Shown: positions 30,709-39,663 of the stretch, one piece after another
How the letters are laid out: every line of letters begins with the position of its first letter
Position numbering within the stretch: position 1 is the stretch's first letter
Assembly (NCBI RefSeq): GCF_000430585.1
Contig: NZ_AUMH01000022.1
Span: 1 to 49,000 of the forward strand
Direction of reading: 5' to 3'
Origin: Alicyclobacillus herbarius DSM 13609
GTDB lineage: Bacteria > Bacillota > Bacilli > Alicyclobacillales > Alicyclobacillaceae
Length of the DNA: 49,000 bases
Notes under the pieces: model-generated
Database searches by the model: none
Told to the model about the DNA's origin: nothing
What the model saw: only the letters and a program-made list of their open reading frames with translations
Position numbers and translations under genes: made by a program

Positions 30709-31326
30709 CTAGCCGCCCAGTCGCCGTCGCGCTTCCGTCGGGTCATAGACAGCCCGGGCGCCGCCAATTAAGGGTGGACGGGTGCGGGCCATTGTCACGT
30801 GCGCACGACCGACCAGAGGCCGACGCGGCCGCACGGGCACCACCACCGGCTTTAAGTGCATGCCGATGAACGTGTCGCCAATGTCGATGCCGGCGTCCGC
30901 CGCCACCGCCTCGACGAGACAGGCATCCGCCATCTCAGCGAATGCCACAGCGGCCGCAGCGCCGCCAGCCCCCGGCACCGGAATCGCCATCACTTCGCGA
31001 TATCCCCGCTGTATGGCCGTCTCCCGTGTCACCACGAGCGCCCGGTTGAGGTGTTCACAGCACTGAAAGGCGACCGCGCAACCAACGGCGGCGGTCTTGG
31101 CCAGCACGGTCTCCACCAATACCCGACCCACATCCAACGACGTGGCCGTACCGATGCGCTGACCGGCCACCTCGCTCGTGGAGGCGCCGACCACCAAGAG
31201 CTTTCCCGGCCCCAGGTCGGCGGCCGCAAACAAATCCTCCAGACACGCCGCCAACTCCGCGCCTATGGTTTCAGGGTCCAGCGGCGGGAGCCCGGAGTCT
31301 GTGTATCCTATCCGATTCTCCGTCAC
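30709..31326 (-). CDS. ywlG: YwlG-like protein (UPF0340/DUF436)
   Basis: 205 residues. Function unknown; conserved in Firmicutes beside rpiB. Seen: KLLVVGASTSEVAGQRIGTA, then CAVAFQCCEHLNRALVVTRE with a Cys-Cys-Glu-His cluster that could bind metal, and DIGDTFIGMHLKPVVVPVR near the end, all typical of this family. Start uncertain: GTG at 31326 lies six bases after GAGGTG; an ATG at 31332 touches that site. The site lies just upstream of the start, past the rpiB stop region, so the two genes overlap or nearly so. Confidence 0.8.
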   Translation of the reverse strand: MTENRIGYTDSGLPPLDPETIGAELAACLEDLFAAADLGPGKLLVVGASTSEVAGQRIGTATSLDVGRVLVETVLAKTAAVGCAVAFQCCEHLNRALVVTRETAIQRGYREVMAIPVPGAGGAAAAVAFAEMADACLVEAVAADAGIDIGDTFIGMHLKPVVVPVRPRRPLVGRAHVTMARTRPPLIGGARAVYDPTEARRRLGG

Positions 31327-31351
31327 CGCCATCACCTCATCCAAATTTGCT

Positions 31352-31804
31352 TCAGCACATTCCGTGCGTGCGTTCAATTTCGTTCATCTTGTCCACACGC
31401 CGCGCATGCCGTCCGCCTTCAAACTCGGTCGTCAAGAAGATGCGCAGAATCTCTGCCGCCAAGCCCGGCCCGACAACCCGCTCGCCCATTGTCAGCACGT
31501 TGGCGTTATTGTGTCGGCGCGCCATCTCTGCGGAGAACGTGTCGTGTGCCGTGACGGCGCGAATCCCATCCACCTTGTTGGCGCTGATGCACATGCCAAG
31601 GCCTGTCCCGCAGACCAAGACTCCACGCTCATATTCTCCTCGTGCCACGCCGGTAGCCACTTTCAACGCGTAATCCGGGTAGTCCACCGACTGCTCGTCC
31701 ACCGTGCCGAGGTCGTCGTAAGCAATCCCCATCTCGTCCAACACCGGCAGCAGCTCTTTCTTCAACCGAAACCCGGCATGGTCACTCGCAATCGCAATTT
31801 TCAT
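31352..31804 (-). CDS. rpiB: Ribose 5-phosphate isomerase B
   Basis: 150 residues, usual length. Interconverts ribose 5-phosphate and ribulose 5-phosphate. Seen: IASDHAGFRLKKEL with H9, the catalytic C65 in GVLVCGTGLGMCISAN, and H98 in ARRHNNANVL. ATG at 31804 after GAGGAG, inside the end of ywlE, so the two overlap and are coupled. Confidence 0.95.
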   Translation of the reverse strand: MKIAIASDHAGFRLKKELLPVLDEMGIAYDDLGTVDEQSVDYPDYALKVATGVARGEYERGVLVCGTGLGMCISANKVDGIRAVTAHDTFSAEMARRHNNANVLTMGERVVGPGLAAEILRIFLTTEFEGGRHARRVDKMNEIERTHGMC

Positions 31805-32288
31805 CGAACTTCTCCTCGCTGTCAGCGCCCGTGGTCTTTTCACCCGGCGCCAATTTTTCCACCAACACCTGCAAATAGCGTTCAATCTCATCCGCGCAGC
31901 GGTCGTAGACCGTTTCATCGCCGCCGAACGGATCGGCAATCTCAAGCTCAGGCCAGCCGGCAAACTGGGGCAGTGCGTGAACTTTGCCACAGGCATGCGG
32001 ATGGCGCCGACATAGCTCCTCGGCGTGCTGACGGGTCATGGTCAAGATTAGGTCAGCCTCTTTGACCAGCCGCTCGTCGACCGGCTGCGCTTGGTGCGTC
32101 GTATCCGTGATGCCGCGGCGGCGGAGAACACGGGCCGCTTGTTCATTCATGGGCGATCCGGCCAGCGCATACAACCCGGCCGACTCCACGACCCAATCCA
32201 GTCCTCTCTGCTCCACCACCTGCCGCAATAGGTGCGCGGCCATGGGGCTGCGACACGTATTGCCCGTGCAGACAAAAACGATGTGCAC
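31782..32288 (-). CDS. ywlE: Low-molecular-weight phosphatase, YwlE-type (protein arginine phosphatase)
   Basis: 168 residues. The P-loop CTGNTCRS has catalytic C7 and R13, with general acid D119 in EIADPFGGDETVY. T11, in place of the Ile/Val of tyrosine phosphatases, is the residue that sets phosphoarginine preference in YwlE. It would reverse McsB-type arginine phosphorylation in protein quality control and stress. The start is GTG at 32288 after GGGGGAGA; a longer frame upstream covers the promoter at 32332. Confidence 0.88.
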   Translation of the reverse strand: MHIVFVCTGNTCRSPMAAHLLRQVVEQRGLDWVVESAGLYALAGSPMNEQAARVLRRRGITDTTHQAQPVDERLVKEADLILTMTRQHAEELCRRHPHACGKVHALPQFAGWPELEIADPFGGDETVYDRCADEIERYLQVLVEKLAPGEKTTGADSEEKFDENCDCE

Positions 32289-32331
32289 GGCCGTCTCCCC
32301 CTTCCTGGCAAGCGAGAAACCACCTGTCTTC

Positions 32332-32361
32332 AGTATACTGTCTGCATTTTCCCGCAGGCAA
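32332..32361 (-). promoter_or_regulatory. Promoter of ywlE-rpiB-ywlG
   Basis: TTGCCT (32356-32361), 18 bases, TATACT (32332-32337) on the minus strand, 44 bases before ywlE. The gap to mntP shows no hairpin with a U-tract. Confidence 0.55.
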
Positions 32362-32422
32362 TCCGCGCCGATGCCAGGTTTATTCCCAACGGCAAGCTCA
32401 ACTCGACAAACCCACCGAAAGG

Positions 32423-32986
32423 TCAATCGACGAAAAAGTGCAGGCCAAACCCGATGAGAATCGCCGCTCCGAGCAGCTGTCCATAGACACCCACCCAACG
32501 GCTGGCGCGTTTGCCAATCAAAAGCCCCAAACCGCACATCAAAGCCCCAAACACCCCGAAACTAAGCGCCGCCGTGACGCCAAAGGCCGTGGTGCGGAGG
32601 CCGAGACTGAAGCCGACCGATAGCGCATCCAAGGACACCGTAGCGGCGAACACGGTGATGGCGGTCAGGGAAGTCCCGAGCAAGGGTGCCGCATGCGGTT
32701 TGAACAGAGTCGTGTAGACCATGTGCAGCCCCAGGCCAATCAAGACGAGCGCGGCAAACCACTGGGCCACTTCCCCCATCAGGCCCTGCAGGACCATCCC
32801 GGCCAAGAGTCCAAAGACCGTAAACATGACATGATAAATGCCGATGGAGAGCATCAGTTGGATAGCCGTATCGCGCTTTAAGCCTTGCAGCCCGAGCCCT
32901 ATTGCGAGCGAAAACGCGTCCATCCCAAGCGCCAGCGACATGACGAGGATTTCCAACAGGTCATGGAAGTGATCTGCCAACGCCAT
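32423..32986 (-). CDS. mntP: Manganese efflux pump MntP
   Basis: 187 residues, six membrane spans in two repeats. The paired motifs LALGMDAFSLAIGLG (D23) and TVSLDALSVGFSLG (D120) carry the two membrane aspartates of the family. Exports Mn2+. The ATG at 32986 is close to AAGAGGGGG; a TTG six bases downstream (32980) has better spacing. Same neighbour (ywlE) as in Bacillus. No yybP-ykoY riboswitch core was found in the leader. Confidence 0.88.
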   Translation of the reverse strand: MALADHFHDLLEILVMSLALGMDAFSLAIGLGLQGLKRDTAIQLMLSIGIYHVMFTVFGLLAGMVLQGLMGEVAQWFAALVLIGLGLHMVYTTLFKPHAAPLLGTSLTAITVFAATVSLDALSVGFSLGLRTTAFGVTAALSFGVFGALMCGLGLLIGKRASRWVGVYGQLLGAAILIGFGLHFFVD

Positions 32987-33156
32987 CCCCCTCTTCAACG
33001 CCCTAAAAATGTATGCGCCTGTCCAGCCGGACATGATAAGGGCGAATCTGAAAAATGGCGTTTTGACGCAGCTTTGCCCCACCCGTAGAATGAAGTGATG
33101 ATATCTTGAAACGGTTGTCCAGCGCGGGCTGGGCCCAGGCCAGAGGGGGATTCTGC

Positions 33157-34776
33157 ATGCGGCTTTGGCCTCAGAAACATCAGAAACAACTCTATAGAAC
33201 GGATGGGGATAAACACCACCCCCGCCGCAGACGGGTGGCTGCGGCTTGTCGCGCAGTTTTGGCTGTTGCGGCCGGAGTGGGCGTGTGGACTTCCCTGGCC
33301 GCGGACACGGTGCCCGTCCCGCAAACGGCAGCCGCCAAGGCGAAAACCCTGGTTGCCCTGGGAGACTCCATCACGTACGGCTGGCAACTCCCCGGCAGTG
33401 CGAACGGACACCCGTCGCCGTATGCGTACCCTTACCTTGTTGCCCGACAACTCGACTATCAAGTGAAGGACTTCGCGGTACCCGGCGCAACCTCCGGTGA
33501 CCTGCTGCGGCAGCTGCAGCAGCCAAAAGTCAAGGCGGCATTACGGCAGGCGAATACGGTCGTCATCGACATCGGGAGCAACGACCTCTTGCAGAGCGCA
33601 ACCGCCCTGTTGAACCGAACCCTGGCGGGAAAGGCCAACGTGGGTCAAAGCGATGTGGCCCAGTTCCAGCAGGCCTTGACCACGTACGCGAACAACCTGC
33701 CGCAGATTGTGGCCCGAATCCAGGCACAAACCGACGCGCCGATTGTGCTTTTCGATCTGTACAATCCGTTCCCGGACAACACCATCCTGCATAACATCGC
33801 GGAGCCGCTGCTCGCCGCCGCCAATCAGACCGTCCTGAACACGGCGGCAGAGGCGCACACCCTGGTCGCCAGTGCCTATCAGCCGTTCAATCACCACCAA
33901 GATAAGTACGTGCGGCTAAAGCAAGATGATGTACATCCGACTGTGGCCGGGCAGCGTGTACTGGCACAATCCGTCCTGGAGTCGTTGGACAATCCACTCT
34001 GGCATGAACCGATGTACTACGCTCTCGCTCCTCACGGGGCCGTGGTGCGGGCGCAGGCGATGGATACCGCCAACGGCATCTCTTGGCTACACGGAGACCA
34101 AGCGGATTTGGTGATAGGTCGTGTCGGGGAATGGTTGGAAGTGGTGACTCCGGAGGGTCAGTCCGGTTACGTCGAAGGAAAATCGGTGCGGCTGCTGCTT
34201 CGGCCATGGAACAACGATTCGTTTGCCTCGTTTCGAGCTTCAGTGACGCCGATCAAGCTGAGGGTTGAACGGCCGCATCAGGCGACGCAGACTATCCACG
34301 GCTTCGCCTGGTCGGGCTGGATCTACGCGCCGCTGTCCGACCTGGCGCACGCCGCAGGGGAAACCTGGACGTGGGACGAGACGGGCCGCGAAGCGCGTGT
34401 CAGCACGCCGGCCGTGGCAGCTTGGGATATCCTCGATGGCACCTCGCAAGAGCTGACTCGAGGAGTGGCCTCGGGGTCCACGCTTCCCAGCGAACCGTCT
34501 ACCAATCTGACCGTTCGCGCCAAGCCGCGCCTAGTCTTGCCCGCGGCCTCCGCGTACACCGCGAAGCCGCAGTCGATCTCGATGAAAACGCGCGGGATTC
34601 TAGTCAAGATTGACGGCGAAGATACGAATCTGCGCGCTCAGCCCCTCGTTGTGGGCGGGCAAATCTACGTGCCGGCGCCCGCGTTCTGGCAGGCGCTCGG
34701 CCTGCCCGTGACGGGCGATGCCACGCCGCCGACGAGACAGGAGACCGTACCGGACTTCATTCGCCGGTTCCCGTGA
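33157..34776 (+). CDS. Membrane-anchored GDSL/SGNH hydrolase with SH3-like and stalk domains
   Basis: 539 residues. A basic N-terminus (RRRR at 23-26) and a hydrophobic span (about 27-48) form a signal anchor. SGNH esterase domain: catalytic S71 (GDSITYG), G111-region block II, N142 (GSND), and D257/H260 (DDVHP). Then an SH3-like stretch (about 294-346, ending GQSGYVEGKSVRL) and a region (about 360-435) resembling copper-amine-oxidase N-terminal stalk repeats (GWIYAPLSDLAHAAGETWTW), with another such piece at the end (GGQIYVPAPAFWQALGL). It probably acts at the cell wall on acyl or acetyl groups; substrate unknown. ATG at 33157 after GAGGGGG. Confidence 0.8.
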   Translation: MRLWPQKHQKQLYRTDGDKHHPRRRRVAAACRAVLAVAAGVGVWTSLAADTVPVPQTAAAKAKTLVALGDSITYGWQLPGSANGHPSPYAYPYLVARQLDYQVKDFAVPGATSGDLLRQLQQPKVKAALRQANTVVIDIGSNDLLQSATALLNRTLAGKANVGQSDVAQFQQALTTYANNLPQIVARIQAQTDAPIVLFDLYNPFPDNTILHNIAEPLLAAANQTVLNTAAEAHTLVASAYQPFNHHQDKYVRLKQDDVHPTVAGQRVLAQSVLESLDNPLWHEPMYYALAPHGAVVRAQAMDTANGISWLHGDQADLVIGRVGEWLEVVTPEGQSGYVEGKSVRLLLRPWNNDSFASFRASVTPIKLRVERPHQATQTIHGFAWSGWIYAPLSDLAHAAGETWTWDETGREARVSTPAVAAWDILDGTSQELTRGVASGSTLPSEPSTNLTVRAKPRLVLPAASAYTAKPQSISMKTRGILVKIDGEDTNLRAQPLVVGGQIYVPAPAFWQALGLPVTGDATPPTRQETVPDFIRRFP

Positions 34777-34784
34777 TGCATCGG

Positions 34785-34846
34785 GCGTCGTTCAAACTTA
34801 CCGCAAGGAACGACGCAAAGAGGTACGTGCAAAGGATGGCCTTTGC
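34785..34846. terminator. Two tandem hairpins between converging genes
   Basis: A 9-bp perfect stem GCGTCGTTC / GAACGACGC (34785-34816) and a 7-bp stem GCAAAGG-ATGG-CCTTTGC (34829-34846) lie between the hydrolase and the sua5 gene. Neither has a long U-tract; they likely end or protect both transcripts. Confidence 0.45.
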
Positions 34847-34919
34847 GTGGTATAAAACTTGAGCCGACAAACCCGCGTCCTTTCACCCGATCAACCAGAT
34901 CCCCGGACTGGCCTGGGGC

Positions 34920-35975
34920 TTAAACGCTGTAGACGCGGCCCGCGGACGCCTTCTGTAGCCGGTTCATGACCGCCGCCCCGACCCCGTCCGGGGCCACTCC
35001 CTGGACCAAGATGTAGTCGACGTGGGAGCGGTCAAACTCGCGCAGCAGGCGGTACAGATGCTGAGCCAAAGCCGCGTCGTAAGGCTCCCCAGGGGCCGGC
35101 GCCCACGACTTGCAGCGCCCAGCGAATGGACGCTCAGAGATTACGGCTAGGCTTTTGCCCGGGTGGGCATCAATAAACTCCATCATCGCCACCAAAACCC
35201 GGGCCCCGTCTCCCCACCAAACATGAACCTCTGCATCGGGGGCGTAGTGGCGGTACTTCATCCCCGGCGACGGCACATTGCCCGCATCGGTAGCCTCCCC
35301 GGTCAGTTGCGGCGCCAGCTCCACCGGAATGGAAAGAGCCTCTTGCAGCTGTTCGCGCGTGATCCCGCCTGGGCGATAGATCACCGCCTTGTCGTCGCCG
35401 ATGCGTGCGACCGTGGACTCAATCCCCACCTTGCAGGCGCCGCCATCAATGACACCGTCAATCTCGGCGCCCAAATCTTCTATCACATCGGAAGCCAAGG
35501 TCGGTGAGGGCCGACCCGATTTATTGGCGCTGGGCGCGGCCACCGGACACCCAGCACGGCGAATCAGCTCCCGCGCCAGGTCATGGTTTGGCATGCGCAC
35601 GCCCACCGTATCGGTGCCAGGGTGCACCGCCGCCGCAATCCGGTCGGACACGGGCAGAATCAGGGTCAACGGCCCCGGCCAGAACACTTCCATTGCCCGC
35701 CGCGCCGGCGCGGGGAGTTCATCTGGGTTCGCGACGACGTCCGGAAGTTGCGCCAGGTCCGCGATGTGGACAATCAGGGGGTTATCAGCCGGGCGTTCTT
35801 TGACCAGAAAAATTCGCTGTACCGCTTCCTCTCGCTCCGCGTTAGCCCCCAGGCCGTAGACCGTTTCTGTCGGAAAAGCGATAAGACCGCCGTTATTCAA
35901 AAGCGTGGCCGCCTGGGCTAATCCCTCCCATTCCGCGTCCGACGCGTCCGGATTGACCTGCCAAACCTTGGCCAT
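34920..35975 (-). CDS. ywlC: L-threonylcarbamoyladenylate synthase (Sua5/YwlC)
   Basis: 351 residues. Makes threonylcarbamoyl-AMP from Thr, bicarbonate and ATP, the first step of the t6A37 tRNA modification. The N-terminal YrdC domain shows PTETVYGLGANA, VKERPADNPLIVHI and SANKSGRPSPT. The C-terminal Sua5 domain follows the linker PGMKYRHYAPDAEV. ATG at 35975 after GAGGAGG. Confidence 0.93.
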   Translation of the reverse strand: MAKVWQVNPDASDAEWEGLAQAATLLNNGGLIAFPTETVYGLGANAEREEAVQRIFLVKERPADNPLIVHIADLAQLPDVVANPDELPAPARRAMEVFWPGPLTLILPVSDRIAAAVHPGTDTVGVRMPNHDLARELIRRAGCPVAAPSANKSGRPSPTLASDVIEDLGAEIDGVIDGGACKVGIESTVARIGDDKAVIYRPGGITREQLQEALSIPVELAPQLTGEATDAGNVPSPGMKYRHYAPDAEVHVWWGDGARVLVAMMEFIDAHPGKSLAVISERPFAGRCKSWAPAPGEPYDAALAQHLYRLLREFDRSHVDYILVQGVAPDGVGAAVMNRLQKASAGRVYSV

Positions 35976-35987
35976 GATGATGCCTCC

Positions 35988-36686
35988 TCAACTTGACTGC
36001 GAAAACCAGTGATGAACGGTCCGCCAAAGCTCTTCCCCGTAATCCACCGAGGCCAGTCGTATGGCAACCTGCGTCTTGCCGCCCGCTGCATTCGGGACGT
36101 CAATCGTCTCCAGCGGCGGCAGATCTGGAAACCCCCCCGTATTCGGCACCGCATCCCCGTCCGCGATATCGACGAAACAAAGGGGCGGAAACAACACGCA
36201 CCACCAGTTTGCACCCGCTCCGCGGCCGATGGTGATGCGCAGGGCTTCGTAGTCGCCCGCCGGGTAGACTTGGTTTCCATAAACCTTCGTGGGGAAGGGG
36301 ACACGTCCAATGTCTGCCTTCACATCGTATCGAAATCCGTGCGCTTCGACAACGTGATCCGCCAGCGTCCGCACCTCAGGCAGGTGCTGGCGGAGAATCG
36401 CCTCGGCCTGCTGCGGTGTCTTGGCCTGCGCCAACCACTGGGCGACCTGGACCACCACCGCATCGCGCACTTCCCGCTTTAAGGCTTGATCCGCCGCGCT
36501 ATCGCTATTGGCCAGGATGCGCAAACGCAGCGCCTGTTTGGGAATCGGCTTCGCGTGCGGCGCCGCCAGGGCAATCTCAGTCAGCTGCCCGCTCCCGGAT
36601 TCCGTGCGAGAGTTGGATAACGACCTACCGAGACAAACCACCGCTGCGACGACACCCAAAAACATGAGCCAACGTTTTCCTCGCAT
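35988..36686 (-). CDS. spoIIR: Stage II sporulation protein R
   Basis: 232 residues. Made in the forespore under sigma-F and exported; it triggers SpoIIGA to process pro-sigma-E in the mother cell. Seen: an N-terminal membrane/signal segment (about 5-25) and the family core RLRILANSDSAADQALKREV and FPTKVYGNQVYPAGDYEALR. The ATG at 36686 follows GGGGGATGGTGG; a longer frame to 36848 runs through a sigma-F-type promoter. It marks the organism as a spore former. Confidence 0.92.
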   Translation of the reverse strand: MRGKRWLMFLGVVAAVVCLGRSLSNSRTESGSGQLTEIALAAPHAKPIPKQALRLRILANSDSAADQALKREVRDAVVVQVAQWLAQAKTPQQAEAILRQHLPEVRTLADHVVEAHGFRYDVKADIGRVPFPTKVYGNQVYPAGDYEALRITIGRGAGANWWCVLFPPLCFVDIADGDAVPNTGGFPDLPPLETIDVPNAAGGKTQVAIRLASVDYGEELWRTVHHWFSQSS

Positions 36687-36719
36687 CCACCATCCCCCGT
36701 TCCTATCATGTCTAGCACC

Positions 36720-36748
36720 AGTGTGGCCAGACCGTGATAGGTTTAAAC
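36720..36748 (-). promoter_or_regulatory. Sigma-F-type promoter of spoIIR
   Basis: On the minus strand GTTTA (36744-36748), 15 bases, then GGCCACACT (36720-36728), fitting the B. subtilis sigma-F pattern GywTA / GGnnAnAnT, about 33 bases before the start. spoIIR is sigma-F dependent in Bacillus. Confidence 0.6.
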
Positions 36749-36872
36749 GGGGGCATGGGACGACGGTCGCAAGCGGACGAGTCGAACCCATCGCATAGGG
36801 CCGATCCGTGCGTATCCTGACACTTCTACCGTATTCTGGAGGTCGCACGTATCTCGGCGCTTCATCTGTATC

Positions 36873-37763
36873 CTAGCGCTCCCCCATCACCACGCGCAAA
36901 ATCCCGCGCAAATCCGGGATCGCCTGAAACCGCCAGCCCCGCCACAAGGATGCGTGTACGTCCGTAAACAGGCGCATGACCGCGTGCGCCTGGTCATGGC
37001 CGACCTCCAAGAGGATGGCGGCTGGCCCCGGTTGAAACGCCAAAGCTGCGTTGCGCGCCAGCAGCCGGTAGAAATCCAGTCCATCCTCCCCTCCATCCAA
37101 GGCGAGGTGCGGCTCGTAATCGCGCACTTCAGCGTCCAGCTTCGCGACCTCGCGCGTCGGGATGTACGGCGGGTTGCTAACGATGAGGTTCCACTGCCCC
37201 GCCTGAAGCGGCAGAAACGCCGCAGCATCGCCCAGATGCCAGTATACCGTTGCGCCCAGCCGCCGCGCGTTGTCGCGAGCCCAGGCGAGCGCCGCTGGCG
37301 AGACATCCAGACCATGGACCTCCGCGATAGGGCACTCAAGCGCCAAGGTGACCGCGATGGCCCCGCTGCCGGTCCCAATGTCGAGGGCGCGCCCGTCCGG
37401 GTGTTCGTGCAGCCAACGGATGGCCTGTTCCACCAGCACTTCCGTCTCGGGTCTGGGGATTAAACATTCCGGCCCCACGCTAAAACTGCGGCCGTAAAAA
37501 TCAGCTTGGCCGAGGATGTGCTGCAGCGGTCGCCCCTTGCCCCGCTCAGCCACCCACTCCCGCAGCCGCGCCTCGTATGAGGGCGCGAGCGGATGAGCCA
37601 GGCGTATGAGCATCTGGGTTCGTGTCCAGCCTGTCGCAGCGAGCAGCAGTTGCTCCGCCTCGGCCCGTGCCACGGCAGCGGCTTCCCCGGTATCGACAAA
37701 GCGGCTCTGCGCGCCCCTGGACAAGCAAAAAGAGGCCCAGTTGAGGGCCTCCTGCACCGTCAT
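36873..37763 (-). CDS. prmC: Release factor glutamine methyltransferase
   Basis: 296 residues. Methylates the Gln of the GGQ motif in release factors. SAM site [20 protein letters not shown]; catalytic NPPYIP loop in [28 protein letters not shown] before it. The ATG overlaps the prfA stop (ATGA). Confidence 0.95.
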   Translation of the reverse strand: MTVQEALNWASFCLSRGAQSRFVDTGEAAAVARAEAEQLLLAATGWTRTQMLIRLAHPLAPSYEARLREWVAERGKGRPLQHILGQADFYGRSFSVGPECLIPRPETEVLVEQAIRWLHEHPDGRALDIGTGSGAIAVTLALECPIAEVHGLDVSPAALAWARDNARRLGATVYWHLGDAAAFLPLQAGQWNLIVSNPPYIPTREVAKLDAEVRDYEPHLALDGGEDGLDFYRLLARNAALAFQPGPAAILLEVGHDQAHAVMRLFTDVHASLWRGWRFQAIPDLRGILRVVMGER

Positions 37764-38830
37764 GCCTCAGCCGCCTCCAACATTTGCGTCCGCTCCGCAA
37801 CAATCAAGGCCTGAATGATTTCGTCCAAGTCGCCGTCCAGAACCGCCTCCAGGCGGTGCAGCGTCAGGCCGATCCGGTGGTCGGTCACCCGGCTCTGCGG
37901 GAAGTTGTACGTACGAATGCGTTCGCTTCGATCTCCCGTCCCCACCTGGCTGCGCCGGTTGGCGGCCAGCTCGGCCTGCTGCTCCTGCTGGTATTTCTCG
38001 TACAGCCGTGCGCGGAGGACACGCATCGCCTTGTCGCGGTTTTTCAACTGCGACTTCTCATCCTGGCACGAGACCACGATACCGGTCGGAATGTGGGTGA
38101 TGCGTACCGCCGACTGCGTGGTGTTGACGCTCTGGCCGCCCGGGCCGGTGGAACAGAACGTGTCAATGCGCAGGTCCTTCTCGTGAATCTCGACCTGAAT
38201 GTCTTCCACCTCGGGCAGCACCGCCACCGTAGCCGTCGAGGTGTGAATGCGCCCGCCGGACTCGGTCACCGGCACGCGCTGCACGCGGTGGGTGCCGCTT
38301 TCAAACTTCAGCTTACTGTAGGCGCCGCGTCCCTGAATCGACAGCGTGACTTCCTTCAGCCCGCCGATATCCGTGTAGTGCGCGTCAATAACCTCCGTCT
38401 TCCAGCCGGATCGCTCCGCGTAGCGAGTGTACATGCGCAGCAAATCACCGGCAAATAAGGCCGCCTCTTCGCCACCGGCCGCCGCGCGGATTTCGAGGAA
38501 GACGTTTTTGTCGTCGTTTGGGTCTTTCGGCAGCAACAGAATTTGCAGCTCCTGCTGCAGCCGTTCCAGCTCGGCCGTGTGCTGTTCAATCTCTTCGTTG
38601 ACAAACGTGCGCATTTCTTCATCCAGGCGCTCGTTGAGCATCTCCTTGGCCGCCTCCAGGTCTGCCTGGGCACGCTGATAGGCCTGGTACGTCTCGACCG
38701 TCTCGCGCAGATCCGCCTGCTCCTTCGCGTACTCACGCAGCTTCTCCGCGTCCTGAATCACGTCCGGATCGCACAAGAGGGTGCTCAACTGCTCGTACCG
38801 CCGGACCATCGCATCCAGTTTATCAAACAC
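37760..38830 (-). CDS. prfA: Peptide chain release factor 1
   Basis: 356 residues, usual length. GGQ loop in [20 protein letters not shown] and the stop-codon reading domain before it. GTG start at 38830 with AGGAGG nine bases upstream; an open frame to 38923 has no site. In B. subtilis tdk lies between rpmE and prfA; here it is absent. Confidence 0.95.
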   Translation of the reverse strand: MFDKLDAMVRRYEQLSTLLCDPDVIQDAEKLREYAKEQADLRETVETYQAYQRAQADLEAAKEMLNERLDEEMRTFVNEEIEQHTAELERLQQELQILLLPKDPNDDKNVFLEIRAAAGGEEAALFAGDLLRMYTRYAERSGWKTEVIDAHYTDIGGLKEVTLSIQGRGAYSKLKFESGTHRVQRVPVTESGGRIHTSTATVAVLPEVEDIQVEIHEKDLRIDTFCSTGPGGQSVNTTQSAVRITHIPTGIVVSCQDEKSQLKNRDKAMRVLRARLYEKYQQEQQAELAANRRSQVGTGDRSERIRTYNFPQSRVTDHRIGLTLHRLEAVLDGDLDEIIQALIVAERTQMLEAAEA

Positions 38831-38949
38831 GGCTTCACACCTCCTCTCCGTCGCGGCGGCCGCACGCACACCGCAAAGACACAGACGCCCGAAGAAGCTC
38901 AAGCTCTCCGGGCATGCCGACAAGGGAGCGGCGATACCGCTCCCAAAAA

Positions 38950-38968
38950 AGCCTGCAGGGCGCAGGCT
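38950..38968 (-). terminator. Intrinsic terminator of rpmE
   Basis: AGCCTGC-AGGGC-GCAGGCT with TTTTTT following on the minus strand; the stem overlaps the rpmE stop codon. It separates rpmE from prfA. Confidence 0.85.
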
Positions 38969-39182
38969 ATTGTTCTTCTTTTTTGTTCAGACCGTACTTG
39001 CGGTTGAAGCGCTCGACGCGTCCGCCCGTATCGACAAACTTCTGTTTGCCCGTGAAGAACGGATGGCAGTTCGAGCAGATTTCGACGCGCAGGTTCTCTT
39101 TGACGGAACCCGTCTCGAACGAGTTCCCGCACGCACAGGTCACCGTCGTGATATGATAATCCGGATGGATGCCTGTTTTCAT
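38967..39182 (-). CDS. rpmE: Ribosomal protein bL31 (zinc form)
   Basis: 71 residues. Zinc ligands C16, C18, C36, C39 intact (CACG and CSNC). Opens [19 protein letters not shown] at 39182 after AAAGAGGTGAG. Ends in its own terminator. Confidence 0.97.
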   Translation of the reverse strand: MKTGIHPDYHITTVTCACGNSFETGSVKENLRVEICSNCHPFFTGKQKFVDTGGRVERFNRKYGLNKKEEQ

Positions 39183-39221
39183 TCCGTGCTCACCTCTTTC
39201 GTTGCTGACACACTAATCGTC

Positions 39222-39250
39222 AGTATAACACACGGAGAGAAGTTTGTCAC
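39222..39250 (-). promoter_or_regulatory. Promoter of rpmE
   Basis: GTGACA (39245-39250), 17 bases, TATACT (39222-39227) on the minus strand, 40 bases before the ATG. The flank 39251-39390 shows no gene. Confidence 0.65.
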
Positions 39251-39390
39251 TACGTGCACATGCTCACGGGGGCGAGGGAGAACATAGTGAGAACCGCGAC
39301 ACAGACGTCTTCCTTACGTGTGGATGGGATCCCATACTCAAGCGAACACTGTACTTACGTCGATGGCTTCACCATCCTCTCTCCTTCCGT

Positions 39391-39426
39391 TTGACTTCCT
39401 CCCCACGCCGAAAGCCGGGGGATTCC
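39391..39426 (-). ncRNA. Right-end (omega) RNA hairpin of an IS605-type element
   Basis: On the minus strand this is the GGAATCCCCCGGC-TTTC-GGCGTGGGGAGG type hairpin followed by AAGTCAA, the standard 3' end of tnpB-bearing elements, from which the TnpB guide RNA is made. It starts six bases after the tnpB-remnant stop. The bases just beyond (39390 downward) would be the guide. The match is by pattern memory. Confidence 0.6.
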
Positions 39427-39431
39427 AACGC

Positions 39432-39663
39432 TCACGCGCTGGATTTCCTGCTTCCTTGAGGCTTGCCTTGACGCCTCGCAGACTGCTTGCGCCCTGGTCT
39501 TACAGCCTCTCCACAGGCTAACACCGCCAGCCCGGCGGCTAAGATGTTCTTTGCGGCATTCACGTCTCGGTCGTGATGCTCTCCACATTTCGGACACGTC
39601 CATTGCCGAATGTCGAGAGGCATTTTCGGCATGATGTGGCCGCATTGGGAACACCGTTTGCGT
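39432..39663 (-). pseudogene. tnpB: TnpB remnant: C-terminal zinc ribbon only
   Basis: About 77 codons in frame: RKRCSQCGH and then WTCPKCGEHHDRDVNAAKNI, the zinc-ribbon cysteines and the final RuvC aspartate block of TnpB, followed by a short tail and TGA. Everything upstream is missing: the left-end repeat (39664-39728) is joined directly to the zinc ribbon, so a deletion removed the start, helix-turn-helix and most of RuvC. It cannot make an active nuclease. Confidence 0.75.

Noticed and set aside
30709-31377. Longer start for ywlG at 31377
   Set aside because: It would overlap the end of rpiB and has no ribosome site; the later start fits better.
32987-33156. Possible Mn2+ riboswitch (yybP-ykoY) before mntP
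   Set aside because: A hairpin TGTCC-GGCT-GGACA is present, but the conserved core of the motif is not.
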